This document shows positions 1 to 12,124 of a stretch of 64,000 bases of DNA, one piece after another. Below the pieces are notes generated by a model, which did not search any database, was not told where the DNA came from, and was given only the letters and a program-made list of their open reading frames with translations. Origin of the DNA: Aphelocoma coerulescens (taxonomy: Eukaryota > Chordata > Aves > Passeriformes > Corvidae). The number at the start of each line of letters is the position of its first letter. The first letter of the stretch is position 1. The stretch is from assembly GCF_041296385.1 (NCBI RefSeq), contig NC_091015.1:59834345-59898344 (forward strand), in the 5' to 3' direction. The translations under genes and the position numbers were made by a program.

Positions 1-3000
1 TGTGAAATGAATTTATTTGAGAAAATATATATTTATTTAGCTCTATTTCAGAGCTAAGCATACACTTCCTAGTTTTAAAATCATGCAGTGGTTTAAGAAC
101 GACTCTATCAGTACATCTGTGGATGAAACCTGTCACTTAGAAAAGCTGGAATTTCTTTCATTGTTTAGGCCACTAATTTAAGTGACTAACTTTTACTGAT
201 CCATACATGATCAAGTCTTTTCACAATACAGGGCTAATTACTGGAAATGTAAATTTAAATTATTATAACCAAGAAAAGAGTAATGATAGTTTCCTATCAA
301 AGATGATAGTTCCACAATTATCCATATTTGAGTATCTAACTTAAGATGTCCTATATTATTTCCACAAAATTGAATAACTCCAAATTTAAAAATTAAAATT
401 ATTTTAAATATAACTGTAACAAAATACTTTCATCTAAACAATTAAAAGTGAATTTATTGTATGGACTTAATGAAGCATTAATTTCTTTTAGAGTTATTTT
501 ACAAACTTAGTTTTCATGTTTAGACACCATACATTAAAAAGAAAAAAAACAATCTGAGGGAAAAAAAAAAAACCCTGACTTTGTTTCATACTCCAAAAAA
601 AAAATCTTACAATTCCTACATATTCTAACAAGTAATTAAGAAAGGAAGCCTATCTCAGAAGTAATTGAGAATTATGCCAGAGAGATAAGATACTGCCATT
701 CATGACCTTGCAAATTTTCCTTATGCAAATGTGAAAAGCCAGTGTTACTTCTAAACCTCAACAGTGCAGAAGTTTTGCTTAATGTTCTAATAAGGAAAGT
801 GTTCATGCTGTGGAATTGCAGCAGCTCACATCCCCAATTAAGGAATGGAAGTCATTAATAACGCTAAAAAAAATTGTATTAAGAAGGTTTCTAAAAATAC
901 TTTGAAATGTAGTCATTTATTCCAATATTACAAGAAAAATAAAATTGGTGAAAAAGCAAAAGCTTTATTCTGGTCATCCTCATTATGAGCAGGAAAGGTT
1001 TCTACCATATTTTTGCCTTATAAATTTAGAAGCAATATCACCTAGTGATATCACCTACTCACTAAAACCTGTAAAAGGTACTGTGAACTTTAGCTTTCAA
1101 CTCTCTGAATGATGGGTGAGCTTAGAGGCAGCCACTGCAAACAGCAAACATGTTGGGGAATTACAGTCATACTGTAGTGCAAACTGTAGTGTTTCAGCTG
1201 GGAACAGTTTTACAGTTCTAATGTCATCCTCTGGAAGGCATTAAAACCACTGGCACACAATTTTATTACCACAGTTTTTTCCAAGTATTATTACAATAGC
1301 TCAAATAATAAAGCCTTGTTGTCTATATATCCTATAATTAACACAATATCAAACTGATTACAGTTGGCATGCAGTGGTAATACATGTCTTCATTAGTTTC
1401 CCAAGGGAACAACTGAGGACTTGCAAAAGTTATTTGTTTTCAGTGAAGCTCATAATCCAGTAGATTTACAAATCCGCACATTAACAAATAGAATCATCAT
1501 TCAAAAGATGATGTCAACCACCTTTAGCTTTTGGGAGTAAAAGATATTAGGGATTCTTAAGGTATTTTCAGATTGATTAATGCATCCCTACATCCTGATA
1601 CTTCCTTTGAAGATTTGTTTGTTCCTTCTAGCATAAAATTTTCTCACTTACTTCACCCCAAGTATCTGAAACAATGGTAGTATATGTATCTTCCTGCAGA
1701 AAATCAACTCTTCTTGCTCTATCTTTTTTCCTAATAAACTGTCTCCTGCTTGACATCAGCATTTTCTGCTAATGTAATGATAAAGAGTATACAAAATATG
1801 AAAGTGTCCTTGTATACGACAGACACCAACTTGCCATCTTAAGGAGATTTTCATATGAAACCCCTCATCTAGCAAAGCAACTAGTCATTCATCTTGCCAA
1901 TCACAGTGTCACTTCTGAATAAATCAGACTTAACATTTTCATTATCGCACTCCCACTATGTTTTCCTCAAGGCTAGGAAGTTATTAAATGGTATCAACAT
2001 TTTCACCCATGCTCTGACTAAAATAATTCAACTGACTTCCATCAAAATGGGAGGAAATTTCATGTTCAAATGCTTAAAATTGAATCTGTGAAGATACATC
2101 ATTGAACATCTTTTATTCTTATGTCTCCACTTCATGAAAATCTAATCTTAGCTCCTGTTTGTTGCATTTTTTGGCACATCTCTAGCTAGAGTATCTACAT
2201 CTGCAGTGTGCTAGCCCTTCAATGCCTCTTTCAGGAGAGAGGCTTAACCTCCTAATAAAAAAAAAAAAATCACATTAAACAGAGTGGAAGTTTTGTTTGA
2301 ATTTAGGATATTTATCCTGTATTGCATTAATTTCCCTAGAAATATTCCCTCTTAATGAAAAATTAAAAATCATGCCTTAATGGAGGATAACCTTATCACT
2401 CATGAAGACCATGCAAGTTCTGTTATGGATTCCAACATGACATCCAAAGTGCAGTCCCTGTGGACAGACAAGATTGTATTGTCCATAAACTTTGAGATGC
2501 AGCTGGTCTATAGTTCTTTACCCACATCTCCTCTTCTCATCAAGGATCTTATGCCTTAGATCTGTTTGCAGAGCAAATGACCAAACAACAGAAATGCACT
2601 GCACACTTTGGAAAATTCTACAGCAACACTGTCTCCACAACATCAGCAAAACCTCTGAATAGTGTAATCAAATATTAGCTCAGTAAATTATATTTCCTAG
2701 TCACATTTACTATTTTTGACTGTGAAATCTTCACTGTGAAAGATATTTTACTTTATTAGTATGCTTTGAACAGTAAGCAAGCAAATGAATTATTTAAACT
2801 CAACTGCAAAACGATTGTGAATTTCTCTTTCATCTTTGAAGCTTTCAAACATGAGGTAGAAACACCATCAGATTTAGGCAACCTCATTACTTCAAATTGT
2901 ATTCTTGGGAACAAATCTGTCTTTAGAAAAGGATTACATTTACATGTAAAATCAATTAATTCAGCAAGTAAGATCTATTACATCTTCTCTTTTTTAAGGA

Positions 3001-6000
3001 ACTGCATATTATTGGATTGTTATTCACTGGTATCTGTAGAACAGCAGATGCCTCCAGTTCTGAAATGCTACCCCTATTTTCCGGACAGTCTTCCCTAGGC
3101 AAATACGAAGCCTTTATATAAATGCTTTTACTTAATTATTTGCCATATTAGTTGTAATACTAAAGAGCTTAAAAATCTTAAATAAAAAATTATTCTAGCC
3201 TTGTGCCTAAACGTGATGATTGTGCAGTAAACATTTCAAATGCAAGAAAAAAGCAAACCTTGAATAGTTGATGTTCCTTTTCCATATAATGATAAACAGA
3301 AACCAGAAGAGGAAGCATTCAGACCTTTTTCATGGTAGTCTCTGACTGCAGGTATTAACTGGCAGAGATTTCAGAGCATGAGGAAACCCACACTAAGGGA
3401 TCAGAATGGAAGAGGATTCCTGCCATTCTCTTCCTGGCTTACTTAGGTGAAGTCACCAAAATATCTGCTGGGAACCCAGTGACTATTCCTGTGTAAAATG
3501 AAGTTCCCATTGAACTCCAAAGTCCACTTAAATACAACATTTAGACTTAAAAAGGATCTAACAGTAGGCACAGACTCTAGAAGAAATGAAGGATCAAGAA
3601 AAGGGACTAAAATCTCTTCTACAGGATCTACATAAAACTTAAGTGCAGTACAGCTTTTAGATGGGAAACTATAATTTCAGAATGGAATAACCTTAAACAT
3701 AAAGAGCCTAAAGGGTCACTGCCACTACATGCCATATATTAGCTGTGATCACATACATATCTAGTTGTTTTAACTCTTTTGCCTTAGCAAGCCTTGAAGG
3801 AGTAACACCCTAGTTAACACCTAGAGCTAGGCCTACTTTACACTTTAAAAATAAAAACAAAAGGACCATCATCAGGTTGGCAAAATACCCCACCAGATCT
3901 AGACTCTATCAACCATTAATGTTATTTAACAAAATAAAACATTACCTATTCTAATTCTGGGAGATATTACCAAGCATATTTTTACTAAAATTGGTGATGT
4001 TAAATGCTGTTTCTACTATGTAAAATGAAAAAGGTTCTTCTATATTTGCAAGACCTGTACAGCTAAAAAATAAAGTAAAAAGAATGGATATTATGGTTCA
4101 GACCAAAAATAACAGATATAGCCCAATACCCTGTCTCTGATAATAAACTGAAGGCAAAGCTTATGGAAAAATGAAAAAAGGTAGATATTATGCATTTTTT
4201 TCTCCTCTATAGGTTTTAGCAGTCAGCAATTTAAAAGCTCTTCTAGAAAGCCAAGAAATTATTTCACCAAATTCTCAGTGGTTGTGTGTGTTGTTCAGCA
4301 GAATACAGATGAGTGAGAAAACCAGATTTTTCATTCAGAATTATAAAGATTTTGTTTGGCTTTATGACATAAAAGTTGTCTTCTGTTTGGGCCAATTACT
4401 GTAAATATGTAAAGGAAATCTAAAAATAGATAGTTTAGGAGATTAGGCAGGATAAAACATTGGAAAAATATTTATTGTCAGAACAGGCATTGAAAAAGCA
4501 TCCTGCATTTCTCCTTGTCTGCAAATTTAAATGCTGAAAGAGTAACCAAGAGAATAATGTCTATCAAAAATGTATACATCAAAATTCCTTCCTTCATCTT
4601 GGGCTTTATGATTGCTGTACTTCATCCATATCGCAGCCTAATTATATAATTAGCCCTTGTAAGACATGGGTTATTACATGATCTCAGGTGTAGTACAGAC
4701 ATAATCATTAACATTTCTATCTGTCCTGAATAACATTTCTTATCAGCAATTACTTTTCAGGGCCTGTAGCCAAAGGAGTAGAAATAATGTGAAGGCAGGC
4801 AGGCAGAGATCATAAGTGTGCATCTGATATGTGTGGTTTTTAATGCTAAAACTCAAATACATGCTTATTTTGGAAGCTCATATTTATACTTTTCTTCAGA
4901 TTTATCTAGCAACCTGCCCTTGGGAAGTTGTTACTGTTGTCAGAAGATGGCAGAAAATAGCACTGTTAGAGAAGAAAGCAGAGCTTATTTCCAAAGGTTA
5001 TGTTATGCTAAATATGCCTAGCTCATGAGCAGATAAAGGACAAGGCTTGACAACTGACTATCCCCACTACAATAGACTGCAAAAGGATTGGTTCTGCAAT
5101 ATTTTAAGAGGGACAGCACCCTCAGCCACTAAGGGATAGTCTCACTCATACCTGTATCATCTGCTTTAGTTTCCCAGACTGGATTTTATTACAGACGCCT
5201 TCTGTTGCTACAGTGGATCACTGCCAGCCCAAACCATTGATCGTGCAGTCAGTATCTGACTCCTGCTGCAATGCAACTGTTCAAGTTTCTCTCCTTCAGT
5301 TTTTCTTCAGGATGAAGAAAACAGGCCATGCTGGAAGGAAGCCATACTATTTGGGTTTTAGATATGCACATCTGTAGTTCCAATTTTTCCCAGCCAAATT
5401 TGTTATAACAAAGTTTAAAAGTATTAAATGCAATAGACTGGGAATGTCACTCTGGCATGCTGCCGCGTAATTTATCAGACTACTTAGAATGGGCAGCTAC
5501 TGCATTTCAGTTTCAATAACCTATTTTTCCAGGAGAGATGGGGGATTCTGATAAATGAAATGAAACAGTTCAGTGCACCTCATGATTTAAAAAAAAAAAA
5601 AAATCATAAATTTACATATGCAGACTTCAAGCCAATGAAGACTGATAAATGCCTAATTAAGATTAGAAACTGCTAGTAGTCTTACCAGTATAGAGAAAAG
5701 CACATGTGTAAGGGGAATTTTAGCCTCCCACTTCTGGATGGCATAGGCTGACCTGAGTAAGTTAACAATCTAGTCTTCACAGAGAAAATCTATTTCAAGT
5801 CTGGAAGGATTAATGAATATATGTAAACATTTGGCAGTGGCTCCCAAACTGTTTTCTCTCTGATCGATTTTTTATTTTTAAATGGACTCCACAAATATTC
5901 CCAAGAGGGAATATTTCTGTCCGACTGCCCTTCCACTACACTCATGCTCTTTTTTCCATTCTGGTCATCTTCTTATCTTATTCTTTCAACAAAACTTCAA

Positions 6001-9000
6001 ATATTTATATACAACTATTCCCTCTTCACCACTACCTACTTATTCTTCTATAAATTTGTAGTTTAGAAATCCTCATGGTTTGAGGGTGAAGGAGACAGTG
6101 GATTCCAATGACAGACCGTTTCTGTGAGGATGTAAAAGGTAAAACTCATTGTTTCCTCATTTATCCCACAGGCTACTTCCACTTATCTCAGCTGTTTTGC
6201 CCTCTCCCTTCTGTTGCTGCAGTTCTCTTTCTCCCCTCTGTCAGCCTGGTGCATTCTATACTCCTGGAACTGGAAATTATGGGGGTACACTGTGAAGCAG
6301 AGAAATCTGCAGTAACACCTGTTATAGAGAGCATGATGCAGAGTATGTGGGAAGAGTTAAGGAAAAAGTTTGCAATCTTTCAATTAACTTTTTAAAGGAC
6401 ATTACTCCTGTTTCTTAGATTCTTGTGTCTGAAGAATATAAAAGAGACACTCATAAGAAGCTTTCAGGGTAAAAATCTGAAACAGACTCTTCCAAAAGGA
6501 CACAAAGCTAAAGAATCTGTAAAGGAGTGTATAAAATGGGGGCAGCTGGCCACGAGTAACCAATCACTGCTCATGGACAGGCTGGACACCAGTCAGTGCA
6601 TGGTGAGCAATGGTATCGTGCAGCACTTGTTTCTCTTGAGCTTTATTCCTTTCTCTTTGTTATCTCTTTTCTATTATTATTATTATTAGTGCTGTCGTTG
6701 TTGTTATCATTATTGTCATTGTTATTATTATTATTATTATCATCTGTGTTTCAATCATTAAACTGTTCTTATCTCAACCCACTAGTTTTACCTTTAACTG
6801 AATCTCCTCCTCATCCTGCTGGGTGGGTGTGGGTGTGTGAGCAGTTGAATGGTCAGCCTTTGTCAGCAGGGTTTAAACCATGACTCTTAATAGCCATTAC
6901 AGAAACTAAAAAAAGTAGTATCATCAACAACAAACATTAAAAGTTTAAGAGAGTCACTGAAGACCCCTGATTTCCTAATTCCTAGAGGCCCAAATAAACT
7001 TTGCTACTGAACAGATTCCAGTTTCCTCCTGGGATTATCTGATTACATAGCATTCAGTATCAAAAATTAATAGCTCATTAGGGAAAAAAATAAAAAAAAA
7101 TAATCCATCACAATAATGGCAGCAAACACAGAAAAGCCAAATTATTGCATGGACCACATACTGATCTCTTTTGTAATTACATTCATGTTAAGCATTTTAT
7201 TTACAGGATTAAGTAAAGATGGCAGGATCTGTACTTCATTGCCTCAGAGTACAACAATATCCCAAACCGTGACATGATGTCTTGGAGTCACACTTCATGC
7301 ATCATTCTGCGACATAAATAACTGCTATTGGAATATATCACAAAAGAAGTGTAAATTTTAATTGCATCAACTCTGTGTAATATATGAATTAATAATGGTG
7401 CTACTAAAGAGTGGAAATGGTGAATCTGTTCCAAAGTCATTTGGGTATATTTTAAAATTCTACCCAGTAACTGTAACAACACTCAAAAAGCTCTGATCTA
7501 ATTTCAGTAATGAAATTGCATTGACAGATTTTTTGCCCAGTGCTTATCAGTCAGGTAACAAACAAGATTAATTCTTTTTAAATATTTATGAGGCAGGAAG
7601 AAAAAAAAGAACTGTGCTCACAGAGAATGGATCACTTCTTTAAAGGAACTGAATGTTCCTTGATTTCAGCAAGAGAAATTTGACAAGGCTGACAAGAGAG
7701 GAAAGCATGTGGGCAGGAAATCTTGATTCACAGCTCTGTCAATTCATCCTCAACAACCTTGCTATGTGGCTGAATAAGTGACAGTTTGGGATATTTTAAA
7801 TAAACACCCCCATTGACTGTTGAAAACTATTTTTCTCCACTGCAGTGAAATCATTAAAACTCCCGTGAAGAAGCTGTCATATTTTCCCACCTGTTATCAG
7901 AAAGAGCAAAAAGTCAAGCTCTAGCAAGTCTTGAAGATGGTGAAATTTCTTTTTTATTAATTTTTTTTTCACAGCACTCAACGAGGCTGTAGTGTTAGGA
8001 GACAGCACAGTAACATAGTGGGCACCCACTGCTGTGTTGCTGCTGTCCTGCACTCCTGGTGCAGTCTGGTGAACAAGACAAGAAATAGCAGAGAGTGTGG
8101 ATGCTTATGTCTCAGAAAAAGAACTTTCTGCTCATTGAGTTAACGACAGTCTGTGTTGACTGCTCCCAATTTTTTGCAGGTTGGCATTCATATGAAAAGA
8201 ATGAATCAAGGGAAAAAAAAAAAATCCACTTTACCACTATAAAGCCAAATAAGCTAACAGAGTGTAACTACCTTCATACCTTAACAGTCTCCAAATATAA
8301 ACAGAAGTAATTTAACTCAAATTAGTAGCCTTCAGTCACAAGGAAACCTCTCCATTTAATAAATTCACGGGAATAAAAAAATAACAAAATCCCAGATGCT
8401 TCCCCTGCTTCCCCTCTCCCATTATGCCCAAACCCAAAGCTCTTCCACTTCAGGTCCATCTATTATCATTGCAGCTTCTTGTTTCAAAACTGCTTTCAGT
8501 ATAATCCAAGAGACCAATATGAGGAATTAGGAGAAAAATTACAGTTTATTCAATCTGATTATGAAATACCCATGAAGATGAAATTTTAGTGATCAAGAGA
8601 AAAAGCAAAGCAAAACAAAAAAGCCTACACATTAATTGGCTTTGTTTGGTTTTAGGAGGGAGGGAAGGTGTTGGAGTTTGGCAGATGCGAAGAGGTGATG
8701 TTTCATATACTCCAGCCAGTATTATCAGCATCAGAGTGAATTCACTACCCAAAGGCAACAATAATGAGTTTTATCTTCTTGGGCAGGTGCATGTACATAC
8801 AGTAGATACTTGAGACACATCTTCACTGTAGCTAGGAAGATGACTGATGTTGAGAAATTACCTGAAAGGTTTCTTCATATTGCCATGAAAAAATGGATGA
8901 ATTGTGTAAATGTGGATAGGTACTAGCATGAGGTTCATAGAATCAAATCCTCAAGTGACCTTGGGAGGTTTACAGGCCTCATTCTGATCTCTTTCATCTC

Positions 9001-9989
9001 TGCTATTCCGTACATTTAAAAATAATTTAACTATTTGAACTTAAGTTCTTTAAACATATGTCCAATTTGACATGCTGGCTTTAAGAGAAATTAAGAGAAA
9101 TTTGGATTAATGCACAGTACTAATACTTGTGACCTCTGTACTTTGCGCTATTTCCCTGCTTCTCTCCTCAACTTCCCCACACCTTCACGAGCCAAATCTT
9201 GACAGTGTTTTCAAAACAGATTGGGTCAAGCTCAGTGATAAAAGCAAAGCTAGGTAATGCTTGTTTTGGCAGACACAACTGTATCAGAGAAAATTTAAAC
9301 ACTCCTAACTTAACAGGATTCCTCTTGCCAATGCTGAGGGCAGCAGCTTTGCTACCATCCCACCTACTCTGAACATCACCCTGTCATTCGTGTATAAACT
9401 TCGTACACAATTGGGAAGAAGCAGAATCAAACAGAGCAATCTACATTTCTTCATTTCATGGAAACAGAGATTTTATTAAAATAAATAAATAGATAAATTG
9501 GGCACCTTTACAGAGCAGCATTATTACTTTATCCCCCACTTCTGCTTGTATCTATCTTCCAATCTCTTTTTATTCGTTACTCAACAGTAATATAAACTAT
9601 TGTTTTAATTCATTTTTCTCTGTTTTGAAAAATTAAATCTACTTGATTGGGAAGTGCAAATGGTCACAGATGAGAGTTTATGCTTCTATTCCCTGCCTGT
9701 AGAGAAATGCTGCATCCCTGCTCACAAATAGAGTGGTCTGGTTTCTAGATAAAATGGTGCTGATATGAGACTGGATTTTGACCACTCTGTGTCCCCTTCA
9801 GTCTCATTTGACATAATCTCCTCTTCTTCCTTTCACTCAAAATTTTAGCTGATTTGGATCTCATGGATATCATGATGGAGCATTCTACTTTCCCCCTATT
9901 CTCTTCTTTGCAAGGATACATCTAGCTTGAAAATAAAATGTAGAATTAACTTTCTGAACCAAGGCTCAGCATCTGAGAAAAGAACGCAA
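1..9989. other. Anonymous AT-rich noncoding DNA
   Basis: No gene, RNA gene or recognisable interspersed repeat is visible here. Open frames are at most about 110 codons. The longest, at 2766-3098 on the + strand, opens with TTG and shows no domain or repeat. Minor landmarks are short poly(A) runs (around 550-580, 2260 and 5590), a GGCA triplet repeat near 4793-4806, an ATT/TTG-rich microsatellite at 6671-6743 (listed separately) and a two-copy 10-bp direct repeat at 9081-9100. A stretch near 8937 begins like a CR1 end ('tcatagaatca') but loses similarity at once. The composition suits intergenic or intronic vertebrate DNA. Confidence 0.7.
6671..6743. repeat. ATT/TTG trinucleotide microsatellite, interrupted
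   Basis: Two ATT runs (about 6672-6688 and 6722-6740) flank a GTT/TCATT-like middle part. The shared three-base period suggests one ATT array that has decayed by substitution. It creates hydrophobic Leu/Tyr-rich low-complexity frames on the + strand that should not be read as proteins. Confidence 0.85.
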
Positions 9990-10022
9990 ATGTCATCCTG
10001 CTCTGTTTTCCCTGAAAAATGA

Positions 10023-11296
10023 GTAGCTATCGTGCATTTTAGGCATCACCAGAAAGGGAAATCCACTCCAGAATTAGGAAATCACTTTGCTGATGAAACA
10101 GCAAAAAGGGCTGCAGAAAAAGGTGTTCTTGCAATAATTCCACAAAAAAAGATTGACTAGTCAGGTTTCACCCCAAAATATGATCAGGCAGACCACAAGT
10201 TAATTAAGTTTCTTAAGGCTGAGATCACAGAAAATGGATGGGCTGTCGCACCTGCAAATCAGGTTGTAGTCCCACCTCTAATCCTTCGAGAGCTAGCTCA
10301 AAGAGAACATGAAAGCACACATTTCGGGGTTGAAAATCTTCTGAAACATCTAAAGAAGGTAGTAATAGGAAAGGGAATGGCAGATATTGTACGACCAGTA
10401 GTGAGCAGGTGTGAAATCTGCTACAAAAACAATTCTGATACGAGGAAAAGAGTTGTGTTAGGAGTAACAAAGGCAGGGGATCTTCCTGGCAAATAGACTT
10501 TGCTGAGTTACCACGCAAAGAAGGATACAGGTGCATACTGGTGTTGGTTGACACTTTCAGTGGATGGCCTGAAGCTTACCCCTGTCACACTAACACAGCC
10601 AAGGAGGTGGTGAAAGTTTTGTTTAATCATATAATACCAAGGTTTGGGGTTCCTTTGGGTATGTCCTCAGATAGGGGACCACATTTTGTGGCAAATGTGA
10701 TTCAAGAAGTTAGCTGAATTTTGGGAATTGCTTGGGATCTGCACACACCTTACAGACCCCAAGCAAGCGGTAAAGTGGAACGCATGAATGGGACCCTTAA
10801 GGCACAAATCAGCAAAATTTGTCAAGGGACATCCATGACGTTGGTTCAGGCCTTGCCTATAGCTTTGCTGAGGATCCGCATACAACTGAGGCGGAGGGAT
10901 AACATCGGTCCCTATGAAATACAGTGTGGCAGGCCATATCAAATTCCACATGTTCCAGGTGAAATTTACATGAGGGGAAGACTTGATTTGCAAAAATATC
11001 TAATGACTTTAGGTTCTACTTTGCAGAAGCTCCAGAATGACATCGTGTTATCCAGACCTATAGGACTGAACACTCCTGCACATCCCTTCCAGCCTGGAGA
11101 CTGGGTCTATGTTAAGGGGTGGGACAGTGACCCTCTAAAGGCCAAGTGGAGGGGACCATTCCAGATTTTGCTGACCACCCTCACTGCAGTCAAAGTTGCT
11201 GACAAAGGACCCTGGATTCACTACTCCAGAGTTAAGAAGGCTTCTGCTCCGAAACAACTGAGAAAACAGAGACTGATACAAATAAAGGTGATGTAG
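10023..11296 (+). pseudogene. Retroviral pol remnant: RNase H end plus integrase, broken
   Basis: Read in two phases. Phase A (10023-10490) encodes the RNase H tail, with a His-His-Gln-Lys-Gly stretch and the last catalytic Asp at 10092-10094, then the integrase zinc-binding domain with H-x3-H (His codons 10308, 10320) and C-x2-C (Cys codons 10410, 10419). A TAG at 10158-10160 interrupts it. Near 10479-10489 the frame shifts by one base to phase B, which holds the catalytic core: Asp 10496-10498, Asp 10670-10672 and Glu 10778-10780, exactly 35 residues between the last two, as in the D,D(35)E family. A TGA at 10715-10717 lies inside the core. The 191-codon open frame from 10721 carries the catalytic Glu, then a GDWVYVK-like segment and the WRGPF element near the C-terminus, ending with TAG at 11294-11296. 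An intact protein would process viral DNA ends and join them to host DNA. This copy cannot make one because of two stops and a frameshift. The identification is firm and the start is approximate. Confidence 0.92.
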
Positions 11297-11441
11297 TTTA
11301 AATGATTTTTTCCTGTGCTTATTATTTACACAGTTGGTAGCCCTGACTCAGGTTTGGAACCAAATTTTGCATATGATTCTAGTCCAGAGTATATCCAAAG
11401 ACAGTCATTTGGATACAATTAATAATAGACATGTGAACTGA
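11292..11441 (+). pseudogene. Possible env 5' fragment (leader-like)
   Basis: Directly overlapping the end of pol, in another frame, is an open stretch of 49 codons closed by TGA at 11439-11441. It lacks an in-frame ATG. Its start is strongly hydrophobic (Phe-Phe-Leu-Cys-Leu-Leu-Phe, codons from 11307) and is followed by Thr-Gln-Val-Trp-Asn-Gln. That fits a signal peptide and the beginning of a surface subunit. In class I retroviruses env commonly overlaps the 3' end of pol in a different frame, so position supports the reading. The frame is too short for proof by eye, and it could be a chance hydrophobic frame. Confidence 0.35.
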
Positions 11442-11517
11442 AGTGGAAAGATCAATAAAATTTGTTTACAATTTGAGAATCAACTTAGATCTTACATTGG
11501 ATAACTTTCAAAGCTGA

Positions 11518-11640
11518 TTGTATCTTCCACGCCCTGGTTTCATGGTTACCAAACTGACCCTAGATCACAGATTGTTTATAATGATTGTAATCATAATTCT
11601 TGTTTATAGATACATACTGCTGTTAGACACATATTATTAG
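11518..11640 (+). pseudogene. Possible env 3' fragment (membrane anchor-like)
   Basis: An open frame of 40 codons ends with TAG at 11638-11640. Its last 20 codons before the stop are rich in Ile, Val and Leu with few charges (hydrophobic core at 11578-11622), like a membrane anchor followed by a very short tail. It lies only about 80 bases after the leader-like frame. If both readings are right, nearly all of env between them has been deleted. The call rests on hydrophobicity and position alone. Confidence 0.3.
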
Positions 11641-11874
11641 TGGAATTAGAATATTTAAAATAGAGTCTAGACAAGGTAGAGGCCTTGTCAAGCCTCTAAA
11701 GTGATGCTTAGGTTTTAACTTTCTGTACTGCTTAGAGTGTAACTCTGAGGTTTCTTGTAGGTTGCTAATTTCTGCTCACTTGTGCTAGGCAGACATAACA
11801 AAGACTCTCTGGGCCGGCTCTCCAAGGTCACCCAGACTGTTCTAGGCCCAAAAAGTATAATCCAAAGATCTTCT

Positions 11875-11897
11875 AAGGGGGGCCAGTGGAGGGGAAA
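11875..11897 (+). other. Candidate polypurine tract upstream of the 3' LTR
   Basis: Two purine runs, AAGGGGGG (11875-11882) and GGAGGGGAAA (11888-11897), lie between the env-like scraps and the promoter motifs of the LTR. A polypurine tract primes plus-strand DNA synthesis and normally abuts the LTR start. No clean TG follows either run, so the exact LTR start is not fixed. Confidence 0.4.
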
Positions 11898-12124
11898 TTA
11901 CATCATTGAACTGAAGCTTTAATTGGAGAATTAACCCTGATATGCAAATGAACCAAACCTATAAAGGTGTGAAGAACTCGTGACCTGTTGTCCATCTTAG
12001 GGTCCATTTTTGGCAGTAGCCTCTGGCTCCCAGGGTATACCTTTGAAGGCCTCTCAAATATATACCTATTTTATTCTTTTACTCCTGTCCAGTCTCTCTT
12101 TCTGGGAGGCCTCTTAAGGCATCA
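11898..12124 (+). repeat. Putative 3' LTR of the class I retrovirus
   Basis: This segment has LTR architecture on the + strand. It has an octamer motif ATGCAAAT at 11942-11949 and a TATA box TATAAA at 11960-11965, ten bases apart. About 95 bases downstream AATATA (12058-12063) stands where a polyadenylation signal is expected, followed by a pyrimidine-rich stretch and a terminal CA at 12123-12124. Transcription would start roughly 25-30 bases after the TATA box. AATATA looks like a mutated AATAAA, though AATATA itself is a weak natural variant. The 3' edge is chosen on the CA and on loss of structure beyond it. The 5' edge is uncertain and could lie up to about 100 bases further upstream. Confidence 0.65.
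11942..11965 (+). promoter_or_regulatory. Octamer plus TATA box in LTR U3
   Basis: ATGCAAAT (11942-11949), the POU/Oct factor consensus, lies just upstream of TATAAA (11960-11965). Both are perfect matches in an otherwise decayed element and would form the core of the retroviral promoter, reading rightwards. Activity cannot be judged from sequence. Confidence 0.6.

Larger units (their letters stand above)
9990..12124 (+). mobile_element. 5'-truncated class I endogenous retrovirus remnant
   Basis: An old proviral fragment in + orientation. In order it carries the C-terminal end of RNase H, most of an integrase, two short frames compatible with the beginning and end of env, and a putative 3' LTR. 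No 5' LTR, gag, protease or reverse transcriptase could be recognised upstream of about 9.99 kb, so the 5' part is missing or decayed beyond recognition. The integrase C-terminus has a Trp-Arg-Gly-Pro-Phe element of the GPY/F type, known from gamma- and epsilon-retroviruses, and this places it in class I. The 5' boundary is only approximate because similarity fades before the in-frame stop at 10020-10022. With the 5' end lost, no target-site duplication can be tested. Confidence 0.88.

Noticed and set aside
2766..3098. 110-codon + strand open frame
   Set aside because: It opens with TTG, has no motif or signal peptide, and its length is within chance expectation for 64 kb read in six frames.
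8937..8990. Possible CR1 terminus ('tcatagaatca')
   Set aside because: The match is limited to about 11 bases. The following sequence does not continue into the CR1 3' untranslated region convincingly.
10225..10554. 109-codon - strand frame across the integrase
   Set aside because: It is the antisense shadow of the retroviral pol remnant.
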